Source: Baylisascaris procyonis (lineage: Eukaryota > Nematoda > Chromadorea > Rhabditida > Ascarididae). From it: 64,000 nucleotides of DNA. The position numbers and the translations under genes were made by a program. How positions within the stretch are numbered: position 1 is the first letter of the stretch; each line of letters starts with the position of its first letter. Positions 1-11,769 of the stretch are shown here, one piece after another. The stretch covers positions 4,363,001 to 4,427,000 of the forward strand of contig JAZARR010000059.1 in the NCBI GenBank assembly GCA_037389465.1, read 5' to 3'. Below the pieces are notes generated by a model. That model did no database searches and was not told the origin of the DNA. It worked only from the letters and a program-made list of their open reading frames with translations.

Positions 1-1430
1 ATATATCGGCGTGTTTCTACCACTTGCTTACACTGATTAATCTTACGAAAATTTTTAGTATCATTTAAAAAGAATTACGCTGAAGAAAATGAAACGAGGA
101 ATTGGTGAAGGGAAATGACGACATATATGCATTAAATCCTCGGAAGGAGCGGTTATGTATAAGTGCTATTTATTTGCACTAATCGAAGGCGAGCCGGTTT
201 GTGAGCGGATATGTCTGTGTGGAAGAGCATTTGGATTGGGGTGATGTTTGGTGACAACCGAAGGCACTGAATTGATGTGTGGAGTGTTCATTAAGTGTAC
301 AATCTGTCGCGAGTTTTGCTTATCAGAGAGTGTGCACTACTTTTTGAAATGTGTGAAGGAGAGATGACGTTGGGGAGCAGAATATGTTAGAGGCAATCAA
401 TTCAAGTAAACGATACGCTAACGTCGTAGCGCTGAGGAAGCAAGATTATGTTACGGGTTATGGTTTGCATAAAATACATAAAAATACCATTTTAACTCAA
501 TCAAGCTTCACTCTTCTCCTCTCTTTTTTCAGTATCACGCTTTCGGAGTAGAAGGTAACTCGTCGATCTTTCATAGCAATTTTTCTCCCAAAAATCTCGT
601 CAAACTTACACCTCCGCAACCTTGGGGAATTTAGCAGAGCCAGCATGAAATCGAAGTTTTTTCTATTTTAGCCTAAATGTGCCATCAAAATTAGCTAGTA
701 AGGTATGTAACTGAAATTCATATAAAAATGTTCACCCAGTCGTTTTCTTAGTACTAAGGTCCTGTCTTTGTGAGAACGTTTTAGCAGGTTGCGTACGCGT
801 CAATTCTTTGCTGTTTTCATTCCCCTCATCCCCCCCCCCACCTTCCTTCCCTCTTATCCAGATAAGCTGATAGTCCTATCATCAGCCTTCCGTTTGCGAT
901 ATCTCCATGATATAAGTTTTGGTCTGGGAAACACCTAATTTCGTTTGCTGTGTCTTTTCTTCGTTTTATGCTCTTTCTGCTTGAACGTTAAATACGTCGA
1001 TTATAGCTTTTTGCATTAGGATGTTGTTATTAGTATGAGTGCTCAAGGATAGTAGCTTGATGGTATTATATTGAGAAGTTGCAGTGTTTCCGCATTTAGT
1101 CTTATATTTTTGTGCTCGCACGAGAAGCGAAACAAAACTATCTAAGTGCGTCACAATCGTAAAATGCCCATTTCGAATTCGCAGCAGCTTAAATTTTCTC
1201 TGTTTTGCCAGACTGATTCCATTCCTGCAAAGAATTATTTGTAAGCTATCGATATCTGAAGAATGCTCCTTTTTTTGTGAAATGGTAGACTCTGTTTTGC
1301 ACTTCTTTAATATATGCTTTTTTTTTGGGAGAAACAGCTAGACACATTGGTTGGAAATGATGTTGTTGTTTGGTGGCACCCATATTATGTGTTGCTGTAA
1401 GTGTAAATTATTTAAAATGTTCGTTTTCAG
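1..1430. other. Upstream intron or 5' flank of the bHLH-Zip gene
   Basis: No exon can be supported here. Because the first recognised exon at 1431 starts inside the coding sequence, at least one more 5' exon must exist, either here or left of the window. A weak candidate begins after the acceptor-like TTTTTTCAG ending at 531, but its possible donors do not give a phase that joins the 1431 exon cleanly. A short C-run lies near 831-839. Confidence 0.5.
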
Positions 1431-4400
1431 CTTCCAGTGAGCTACAGCTGTGCCGATAACTTAACGACGTTGTCGTCTCCTCATCATGCTTCTTCGATTT
1501 CGAATGGACGTTCCATCCCTGGAACCGCGAGCTCTGGTATTGCTGCTTCTTGGCAGTTGGGCGTAGTTTATTATATCTCCCCCTCCTCCACCGTATCTCG
1601 TGTTATCCATGAAACCGTCCTTCCTGATTTTTTCTGAAAATATTGTACACTGTTTTCAAATCATCTGTTATATTTTTGGACTTGCTGAGTTGTTATTCCC
1701 TCCCAATTTTTCATGCACAGAAATCCTCGTTATAGAGAGTCTTTGTCTGTAAAGTAGCAGTCGGGGTCAATGTTGAGGCAGTTTGTTTTGGAAAGGCCGA
1801 CACGTTGATAAGAGAGATGTGTTCCTTTTATGTTATAATTTTCCATCATTTTGCAACACATTTAAGCCATAATGCGAATGTCTAGATTTAAAACTCTATA
1901 AATTTCCGACTAGTTGCTTTTTCGAGATTATTTGCTGCCCTTTTTTGTCTCTTTGCGCCCATTTCATCAACAACATTAATAGTATGTTGGCATCTCCTTT
2001 CAAAACTTAATGTGGTTTCAGCAAACCTATTTATCATACCTCTCTTTATTACATTTTTGCCGTTCAAGCTTTTCGAATGCTCTTCGAACATATTATATGC
2101 ATTTTTTAATAACTGTTGAAATGTAGCTTGTTTCACCTCATCTGCAGATCAACGTGAATTCTTTCGCTGAAGAAACTTGTTCTCGTCCCTCTCGCGACTT
2201 TTTTTTTGCTCTGAGATATTAAAACACATATTGCAGCCGTGAAAGAATTTCTAGAAAGCAGGCTAGCTCGTTTCCCATGTTTTTCCATGTGGCTGTCGTG
2301 TAATTTTTTTCTGTCGCTTCTAAAAACCCTCTTGCATCCTTACTGTTTTTGTCCGCGCTTTGCAGTTGAATTTGCTTACATGGGGATAGCGCATAATCTG
2401 TTGACAAGGGAGTCTTGAGGTCTTCTTTGTTCTTTACTGACACATTTTATTTGTTTTGGCCATGAGTTCAGTGCGGTCTAATTTTAGGCGGTTCTGGTCA
2501 CAGTGGATCCCCGATCGGAGCCATCCCGATCAACTCATCCTCCTATCGGCAGGTTGTATCGTCAAGTGCGCCTACGAGCAGCATGGATATGGAAACACTA
2601 GTGAGGGGCTCCAGTCAGGAAATAAGCAATGAGCCAGATTTTTATCGCGACCGAAGAAAAAAAGATATCCATAATATGAGTGGGTTATTTTTTATCGATT
2701 TTATCCTTTCTTTGAAGAATATTCTTATTTTCATACCTTAAGCATAGACATATACACAAGAAGACTTAGCATTAGTATTCTAAGAATATATTTTTCACAA
2801 AACTGTGGGATAGTGGAAAATTATGTTCACTTGTTATATCAAATGTGATATCGTTGTTTTCTCCTTCTTTACTATACAGTAATGGTAACCGTTATTTATG
2901 TTGAACATGGATGAACGTACTAGTGAGGCATTGTTTACAATTTGGGCAAGTTGGCCTTCGCCTTGTAGGCTGTATCGACATATGTGACACTCGAACCACG
3001 TTTAGTGGAACGTAGCCCATATGTGAAAACACACGAAGAAAGGGAAGGGGAAAATCGAAGTTGCCTGTGCAGTTTTGAAAGAAGCCTTGTAGGACCACAC
3101 ATTACTTGTCTATTTTTTACTGTGCTTGCGAAGGTTCTTTTAGAGTTCATATTGGGTAGCACTCAGTCAATTCATCCTCTAGTTGGGGATTGTTGTTGAG
3201 CCAGTTGGAATAGCGGAAATGAAGAGTGCATTACCGAAATTGCTGCAATCAGCCCTCGAGTGGAACAGAATCAAATTGTTGTATAAAATGTAGAAAATGT
3301 TTGCCCAAAATACGGCCAACGAAACGTTTTTACAGTTGAGCGGCGACGCCGTTATAATATAAACGACCGAATAAAGGAACTCGGATTGATGTTACCGAAG
3401 CATTCTGCAGAGTAAGTCACTGAATTTTCTGGGATTTCAAACTTCTAGTAATTTTCACATCAAACTTTCCACACCGCTTTTGAGTCCGTGGAAATGCAGC
3501 GACCCTTATTTTGCGTTTTGACTGTTTGCACTATTAATGTGGAAGGTTGGTTTACGTTGGTGAAGTGCGCTTGGGAAAATGTTGTTTAATGCGTTCCGTT
3601 TGGATTAAATGGTGTTGCTATTTAGCGCATGCGTTTGAGAACTCTCAATATGAATGCAGATATGAATGACGGTCAAGCCTTTAATTGTGAATAAGAAGTA
3701 TGGAGATGAAATGTTCAGCTTTTGAAACCCTGACGTATTCTTCATACATCTTCCGCAATTCCGTTCGGTGGGTTGTGATCTTTGGTCACTAAACTGGCAC
3801 TTTAAAGTAGACTTGTTTTATACCTACCCGATCAGAGGTGGTGGGTGGTCTTTGATCACTAAGCTGGCACCTTTAAGTGCACTGGTTTTATCTCGTGCGA
3901 CCAATATTTGGTGATCCTTGTTAACTGAGCTAGCATATCCCGGTGCATGCCATTTTGCACATGTGGGATGAATAGGTGGTGGTGTTTGGCCACTATGCTG
4001 GTATATTTAGGTCCACTGGTTTTGTACTTATCGAATCTTTGGTCATTCTGCTGAGACGGGTGCACTGCGTTCTGAATGCACACGGTGAATGTTTGGCGAT
4101 TTGTGGTGGCAGGGATAGCAGCATGTTCGGGTGTATGTCGATTGATGGAATGTTAGGTTCGTTGTTGGTTGGCAGCACAGTGGGCGTGTTGCTGTACAAG
4201 GTGGAGTGGGGATGCGATTGTGGTATCTCGGCGGTCGTAAATTGTCAAACTATCGCTGCCGTTACTGTTGCGTGAAGTACAGTTGCACTTGATGTGGTAT
4301 TGTTATGGGATCCCGAATCACTGGGTAAGGACTGAGTTGGAGACTGCCGACCACATTTCTTTAGGGGATTTACTAGTTAATGAAGAATCACTCGAGTTTT

Positions 4401-7400
4401 GAGCTCATCTACAGATTTCTTTGAAATTTTGGCGTTTTAAGTATAACTCGTGTGAGCGTATGGGAGAGGGCTATCATCATCATTCCAGCTTTTTCCTTTT
4501 GCTCTCGAAAATGAGCTCAATTCTGTGAGTGAATTCGTTGCTCTTTCCTAGCAGGACAGCTATTTTTATTGATTTCGAATGCATTTTGATATGAAGAGAC
4601 CTTCATTCGTAATGAATGCTATGTTGATTGAAATAAATAAATAAATAAATTTGATGTTAAGGGAAATGAAACTGAACAAGGGTACGATTCTGAAGGCATC
4701 TTGCGATTACATCCGGCAGCTGCAGAAGGACCGTGAGCTGATGCTGCGGCAGCAGCAACAGCAGGCGCGTCTGGAGCATGCGGCGAGGATTTACGCCGAA
4801 CGGGTCAAGGTATCTGCTCGCTTTTAACAATCCCTATTTGTGGACCATTTATGCAGCGTACGCCTTTCGGGAACTAATGTTCTCTAGTGAGTCTTACCGC
4901 ACGTGGAACGCGAATAGAATAACGAAGGTCATTCTTCTGGAGATTAGAATGCATTGCATGAATTAAGCGTATCAAATTCTGTGCATATGCAAACGCATAC
5001 GCTGTAGGAACGGAACATACATTTCGATGGTGTGCAGCAACGTCTATATGCGAAACGATAGCAGAAGCACGTAGTTCTGCAAACGGTTCATTCTGTTTGG
5101 GTTTAGTTATGCTGAAAAGCAGTAGTAAGTATGAAAATTTATTGCCCTTTGAGGGTATATGCAATTTGATTAGAGGAGCGTTCGCGATAGTTACGTAAGC
5201 ACAAAAGCGGCAACCCTACACTTGTACTCATCGAAGCTACGATTCGCAGCGTAACGCGTCATCTAGCGCCAATCGCATCACATATTTCAAGTTTTTGAGC
5301 GTGAAACTTATGTGCACCATTTAGCGATGCTGTGAGGGAAGTAAACAGTCTCACACCATTCCCGATCTTGTTCTTCATGGCGCTGCCGTATGCAGTAGTC
5401 TGCAGCGTGCAAAGCTCTTGAGTTAAACTGACTAGCAGCAAACTGCCAGCAGCTGTTTTGCAATAGAGAAGTTCCATCCGTTGTGCGTAGCTTTAGCATC
5501 TTAATCTCCATTTTTCCCTTTTGAGGTGCGCAGTGGGTATGGTTGGTGAACACGGATGTTTAACCGAAAAAAAGATTTCCTATTCTTTCTTTGCTTCAAT
5601 TGAATTAACGATTTCGCCTAATTGTGTGTTAATTTCACACATTTGCGGTTTTATAGATTTACGGTGGTACCGTTTTGGCAACGCTAATATATATTTAGAG
5701 AAAGCGACCTACTTTCGTATTGTGCTAAACGTATATGTTCTTTACTTATTGCATCTATGTGCTAGTAAATCCTGCACTGGTCGTCGAAAGTGAGAAGGTA
5801 AGGTAAGGCATTTATCTCGCGCCGCTGAATTGTAGGTTTCTAATAAGTAGCATAACGGAAAACTCGTACTACTCGCTAGCTTTGAAGCTTGGTTTCCCTC
5901 GAAACCTTGCTACAAGTGTTTTTTGGGAATAGAGAAGGGAGAGCGGGCACTATCGTACGTTATTACAACGTTAGAGTTAACACTGAAATCCTACATTAAA
6001 TCTAACAGGAATTGGAAGAGCAGCTGCAAAAGAACGGCTTGGCGGTGCCACCTGCGTCAACGAGCCTTCCTCCAGTGCCGCCTGCACCAATGCCATCAAC
6101 AGTGAGAGCCATTAAGCAAGAGCCTTTCGATGACATCCCTCCATCGCCTTCACAGACTCCTACTGGAAGCCTCGTAAGTTTTATTTTTTGCTTTCTTTTG
6201 TATGCTTTTCTTTTTTATCCTCGGTCGGTTCTAACGTTTCCCATGCGTGGAACTGAAATATTTTACCTTCTCTTAGTTGTAAGAAGTTTTCAGAACCGTC
6301 GAGTTTGTTCGTCCCCAGTAGCTGGCTATAATAATGAATATTTTTTGCGATACCATTTCCTTCGATTTTTCGTTCGTGAGTCGTAGTGTAGGGCAGATTT
6401 CACTTGTGTGTTCACTCACAGATGGCCCAGAGACAACAATAAAATTTCTGTGGCGTTGCAGCTGCTTTCCTATCCTTTTTGATAATGGCATATGCGCATG
6501 ATGAAAAATTGATTCTATTCGTGAATGTATTTTTTGCAGCGTATTTGCTTGCATTCATAGATGTGCAAATGTTGTCGGATATTTTAGATCTCATTACGCT
6601 GATAAATGCGCCATGAAGCAATCAGAAATGCTTGTAGTGAGGCATTAGTGCGAGAAGATGGTTCTTGTAAGCCACTTGTGCATGCATGCGTCGTTTGCTC
6701 TATTATAGTTCGTCAGATGTGCATATGCTTCGCTGTAATTAGCTGAATAGAGATTTACCTGTCGATAAAATAACCACGCCAAAAGACTGAATTTGTGATT
6801 TTGGCCCCCTTTTTGGGCTGCTGAAACGAACACGTCAATTACTGGAGAAGCCGATGCTTCCATTTCCTTTTGTTGAGAAACAAAAGCCATTTCATCGCGA
6901 AGGTTCGACATTCGTATCAGTAAGCTTATTTTCGACTTTCATCACCTTACTAAGCTAAATGGAGTTATTGCAGTCGTCGGCTGGCTTCATGTCGCAGCTA
7001 TCAGATACGACAGCAGCTATGGCGATAACGAGCCCAGTTAGCCTTCACAGTCAGCAGGCAAGGAGTCACCAGGACAGCAGCAACTTTTTCAGGTATGTCT
7101 TTCTTGCTTTTAGTTTTCTTGTTCTTGTTTTCACTTTGCATGAACCATTTGTTCTTGCATTACATTTAACATATTCTACCTATCAGTGCCATATTTTCTT
7201 TCGCTGTAGCTTTTATATGCAATTTTCTTTACGTAAAGTTGGCGTGGAATCAGCTTTTCCTTTTTTTGTCTTTTCATGGCACACCTTTGAATGATCACCA
7301 CCATTTCAATTTTAATCGTCAAATCAGTTTTAATCCTTGCTTCGAAATGCGGAACGCATTTTTGTTCGTAATATAGTATCAGTAGCTTGCTGAGTTCTGA

Positions 7401-8488
7401 TTGAAGCAGTGAATGCTCACTGATTTCTCGAGTTATCATTTCTGGAATGAAGTGAACTCAACTATTTTTGAGTTCTGAATACATGAAAACCTAGTGGCGT
7501 TCACTCTTATCCTGCCTCTACCGTGAATTTTCGGTGCCGCTAGAGTTGAGGACAAGAAGGAAACATTCTTCGTAGTGCTTGATGCTTGCCAATATTGTCA
7601 AATAAATTTTGTTTTGTTATCATAGGTTGCTTTTGGGCTGTTTTATGTACCACTGAACTGTTCTGTTTTTTTATCGCCTCTCAAAAGAAACAATTCGTTT
7701 AATGTATGAGTTGGTGTGATTATTGTTTTCAGCGTGGGCAGCTGCAGTCCACCTGAAAGTTCGCCATATGCGACGCCAGACTGGCGGCATAGTAATATAT
7801 CTTCATTGCCGCCCCAACAACAACAGCCATTCTCCGATCTCATTATGGAGGATCTTAGCTCACTGCATACCGGCGGCCCTCTATTGCAGGTGATGCCTAG
7901 CATTTTGATGTTGCACTGTTGTTTCATTGAACTGGATACCTGTCGGTATTCTTTTTCGATGGATGGACCGATGCTTTTGATACTTTCTGCTTGACTATCC
8001 TGGAATGTATTGTTCTTAGATTCAATGCTCCTGAGAAGAGAGGTGCATTTGTTTGCAGTGCGAGGACTCGTCTTTTTCTCTAAGTTATTGTTTTAACGTG
8101 CGCTGCATTCTCGAAAGTACTTTTGAAGTGATAAACATTTGTCGAGAATGTTATATTCATTGCGCAAAGAAGCGAACGATTTTTTTTTTCAGAACTTGGA
8201 TATGAATTATCATCTGAACGGCTAGTGTTCCTGATGCACTCTTCATTTTTGTGACTCATCGATTCGAACGTTTGTATGTTCTTCTTTTCTCTCTGAGAGT
8301 GCGTCTTTCAGGGAGATCCTATGATATCGGCGGCAGGTGGTGGACCATCGCCGCATGGCTCAGCGTTGCCTAGTCAAATGTCACCCGATGTACAGTGGGA
8401 CCAGGCTAGTTTTTCTCCGGATAATCAACCGAATCAGTCGGCTGCTTTGGGCATCTATCAACAACAGTCAGGCATGGATTTCTCTTAA
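1431..8488 (+). CDS. hlh-30: MITF/TFEB-family bHLH leucine-zipper transcription factor, 3' eight exons
   Basis: Eight exons join in phase: 1431-1536, 2488-2679, 3336-3411, 4662-4809, 6009-6173, 6974-7092, 7733-7889 and 8312-8488 (TAA), giving 379 residues of a longer protein. The basic region (about residues 89-107, with [20 protein letters not shown]) is split between exons 2 and 3. Its His, Glu and Arg are the E-box-contacting positions of the family. Helix 2 ([16 protein letters not shown]) and a leucine zipper running into exon 5 ([11 protein letters not shown]) follow. The tail is rich in Ser, Pro and Gln and carries AIKQEPFDD, a psi-K-x-E motif matching the sumoylated IKQEP of vertebrate MITF. 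By family knowledge the protein is a nuclear dimer that activates lysosomal, autophagy, lipid and stress genes. Missing: the N-terminal region, so the start codon is not in view. The family is certain; the ortholog name follows from nematodes having a single MITF/TFE gene. Confidence 0.95.
3776..4060 (+). repeat. Degenerate 57-71-bp tandem repeat inside an intron
   Basis: Four to five diverged copies start near 3776, 3846, 3912, 3983 and 4040. Each carries a version of TGGTCACTAAGCTGGCAC followed in most copies by a GTGCACTGGTTTT-like segment. They lie in the intron between the two halves of the helix-loop-helix. No function is evident. Confidence 0.7.
4630..4650 (+). repeat. (AAAT)n microsatellite next to an acceptor
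   Basis: A short run of AAAT units ends about ten bases before the acceptor of the helix-2 exon at 4662, where the usual pyrimidine tract would be expected. That acceptor (GATGTTAAG) is unusually weak for a nematode. Confidence 0.6.
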
Positions 8489-11330
8489 GTGTCATGGTAC
8501 TGTTTGTTTCGCTGTGGAATTGCTTTCCGCTATGTTTCACAAACACATTGGCACTTTTTACGGAATTCATTCGGTGTTGTTGCATAAGATATACGCAGCT
8601 CAGCTATGCTCCATTTCAACGAGCGATGCGGCTGACATCGTGGGTGGTCTGCAAATATTTCGGGGTTGGCAGTGTCTTCAGGTTGAATTGTCGTAGCAGT
8701 CAGCGATTTGTGAAATGAAGGCCTTGCGAATGAAATTATTTGCGATTAGCGCTTCCATATATCAGCTGTATTTGTTGCAAGTATCTTTTCTGCAGCAGCC
8801 TATTATAGTCCAGTGTGTATGCCAGTTTGAGGGAACCGGACAGAGTGCCGTGTAGTACATTGCATTTTGGAAGAGGTGCAGCAAAGTGCAGCAAATCGAC
8901 CATGTTGGTGACAAGGTGATCGGCTTTAAAATTTGAATTTGGAAGCGCTTATATTAATATCAATTAATTTGCGGAATGCAGTTGATGTGCAGTGAACTCG
9001 ATTCATTTTAGAAATTTAGTGCATACGAATTTAGGTTGTGTTCGTACTTTTTCGCGTCTCCATGTTCCTGGCGTACACTATAAACTGTGCGTACCGTCAT
9101 AGTCACCCTCATGCCTTTTAAGAGGTAAATTTCGTTCCAACTTCCACTTTTTTCTGAGGAAGGTCCAGTTCCATGCTTCTCCACGCATTTGTTTTCCTAA
9201 AAAGTTTTTCCACAAATTTGCGTTTTTTTCCTCAAAAAGCTTTCTTTTCATACTTCGGTGCCGGTCAAAATGATGACCTGAGAAGCTAAGGGTTCTTGGT
9301 AGCATATTCATTGGTTCAGATCCTCTCGATTCCTGTTTTCCACCGAAAGTTTCATGTGATTGGTTGCCGCGTTCTGTTACCATATTTTTTCGTCCTGTAG
9401 AAAGTGCTTATCCGGCAGGATGCACACAGTTGTCACAACGCATCTCCCGGCGCTTCACATTTTTAGGAACCGGTGAATTGTTGTTTTGATTGCTTCCAAT
9501 CGCTTCTAATTTGAGGTTTTTGATTTAGCAATGTAGAAGTGTGATGCGTTTACAGAGAATTATTCCTTGTGTTTATGTGTTGTCTGTGTCGGGTCCTTGC
9601 CAGTAGGAAGTTTTATATTTGTCATGTAATATCTGTCTGTCACCTGTAAATTTTGTCCTTCAAATTCATTGCTTTGGCTTATCGCCTAGTATTTGTTGAA
9701 CGCCTTTTTGATTTTTCTCGTTTGCGCCATCCTTAAGAACCATTTTTTTGCAATTCGTTTCAAACGCGTATCGTGGCTGTGCTTTTTCCCTTTAAGGTTT
9801 TAGTGTCATTTTTAAAAATTTTTTTTCCACAAATGTTTGTGCTATATGGCGATTCAGATTATAGCAGAGTTCTATACGAATACACGTGTGTATATATAAT
9901 GTAGTGTTTTGGTGTCATTGTAAATAAGAGTTCATGAGCGCTTTTATACGTAGAAATTGTCATCATCAGTTTGTGCGCTGTTCATTGTTCGGCTGTTGTG
10001 AAGAGTTTGTTTTCATTGTATAATGTAAGTAGTGAAATAACTTGTAAGTCGGTGCAGCAGTCATTCTTTCGCTAGAAACCTTTGGAATGGGACTCACATT
10101 GGAGGGCGTTCCGCAGATATCTAATTGAGGATCGCATATATATAGAGTCGGGCCATTTTAGTAAACCCTTTCAGTGCTTGGTGGTCTGTGGCCATTTAAC
10201 CTGACGTTCTTCTGCAGCGACATATCGTAATCCTCTTTTCATGAGCTGCTTTCTCAAACAGTCGTAGACTGTACGACCTTTCCCCTTCACGAGTATGTTA
10301 AGGTCGTAGGAATAGGTTCATTAAGTTCTGTTTAGATATATGCTCATGTTTGATGGCCGTGAATTTTACGTGCTCAGCTGGTGTCGTAGGGGTGGCCTCG
10401 GAATATGTATGTCAATTTAAGGTTGTTCTCCTCATCAAGTCCGAAGACTTATGCCTCGAAAGTCACTGCCTAAATTAGAACTTTTTCAGCAATAAATTAG
10501 TGAGCCATTAGGCAACTGAAAAGCTCACTGATGATTGCAGAGATACATAGCTTGTTAGGAATCAAGAGGAGAACAGGTAGTTTGATGAGGATTCTTTGGC
10601 TTTTTGGGATTTGTGTTCATGAGGCATTTGCATCCATCCGTGGAAGTTTTTTGATTATGGATGAAGCTGATTGTTGTAGTTGATTCCCCAACACTTCACC
10701 GTTCCTTCCCGCTGTGCTCACCCGCATTTGGGTGTTGTCGTCTATATTTGTATCGTTTGTTATACATTTTTTACTTATTTTTGAAAGTCGATGTTTCTAC
10801 GAAAATGAAAGTTTCATTGCATTTTCACGCTCTTCACCATATTGTTATGGTAGCAGATGTGAAAACATCCATGAGATGCACACACACATATGTAGTCTAC
10901 CATCCTGGCAGGTCGTGGCAGTGTCATCAGTAAGAGTCCGGGAAAATTTTAGCAATTTGGCCGTCTGGAAACGAAGGGAGTAGCAATATAAGGCTTCATG
11001 CTCGAGAAATTGGTAACAATATATTGTAAAGGGTTTGCGACAGCGTTAAGACAGTGTTATTAGGGGAACCCAAGTATGCTGTCTACAACCACGAAGGGTT
11101 TTTGGATATTTCTGTGCAACGTTGGCCCCTTATGAAGCTCTAGAAAGAATTTCAAGCCGAGATCGCAAACATGCATTCAATTGATGTCAAACATTGAGCT
11201 TAGATGCGGTGGAGGCGTCCAAAATGCAAGGCGATCTGCGTTATGCGACATTTTTCTTGTACAAATGTTACTGCCACCATATCGATGACGGGATGAAGCT
11301 ATGAAGATCTTTTTGTTGCATGTTAAAACT
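8489..11330. other. 3' UTR and spacer after the bHLH-Zip gene
   Basis: No coding exon seen. The 3' UTR of the transcription factor must begin at 8489. The only canonical AATAAA that I noticed on the plus strand is at 10491-10496, which would imply a UTR of about 2 kb; a non-canonical earlier signal is equally possible. Several short open frames here have no recognisable content. Confidence 0.4.
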
Positions 11331-11345
11331 AATCCCATCATCCAC

Positions 11346-11568
11346 TAGAGGCATATATATATTTAAGTGATCAGCAATGGTTTGCAAGTATTGAATTATC
11401 CATCAGATGTCATTGATGTATTTTACAAACAAAACGGGTCTCAGAGTACCCCTTTGAGGCATAGCGGCAATCACATTGTACCCCTTTGAAAGTGGCTCTC
11501 CGATAGTGACTCGATAGCAGGACTTTGTGACGAACGACATCGAACGCTTCCACATGATCGATATAAAC
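11346..11568 (-). mobile_element. Decayed non-LTR (LINE) reverse transcriptase fragment
   Basis: Read on the minus strand, three blocks of a non-LTR reverse transcriptase follow in the right order but in shifted frames. VYIDHVEAFDVVRHKVLL (from about 11568) resembles the YLDFSKAFDxVxHxxLL block. AAMPQRGTLRPVLF...KYINDI (about 11465-11413) resembles SGVPQGSVLGPLLFxIYINDL. IADHLNIYM (about 11380-11350) resembles the FADDLKIY catalytic block, with the second Asp replaced by His. The spacing between the first two blocks is far too short, so internal sequence is deleted. The copy is dead: frameshifts, a deletion and a broken catalytic motif. The clade (RTE, CR1, Jockey or other) cannot be told from this piece. 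Confidence 0.75.
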
Positions 11569-11590
11569 TATTCCAGTCGGAATTCCATGG

Positions 11591-11757
11591 CTGCGATGCG
11601 CTTTCTTGACGGTGGGATCACTAGATGCATAATAGTTCGCCTAAGTAAAATTCAAACTGAGGGTGCCTTGGGATTAGACCCATGCTTTGGGACCCTAATG
11701 CGCTTTCCGAATGATGTAATCAGTGGAATAGTTCGCTCAAGTGAAAATCCAAGCTGA
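11591..11757 (+). repeat. Two-copy diverged duplication, about 96 bp apart
   Basis: AATAGTTCGCCTAAGTAAAA at 11631 recurs as AATAGTTCGCTCAAGTGAAA at 11727, and both copies are preceded by an ATGCGCTTTC block. The duplication abuts the LINE fragment and may be part of the same decayed element. Confidence 0.6.
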
Positions 11758-11769
11758 TCAAGGCTCATC

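Noticed and set aside
532..553. Possible 22-bp micro-exon upstream of the transcription factor exons
   Set aside because: Good acceptor, but joining it to the exon at 1431 does not keep the reading frame open.
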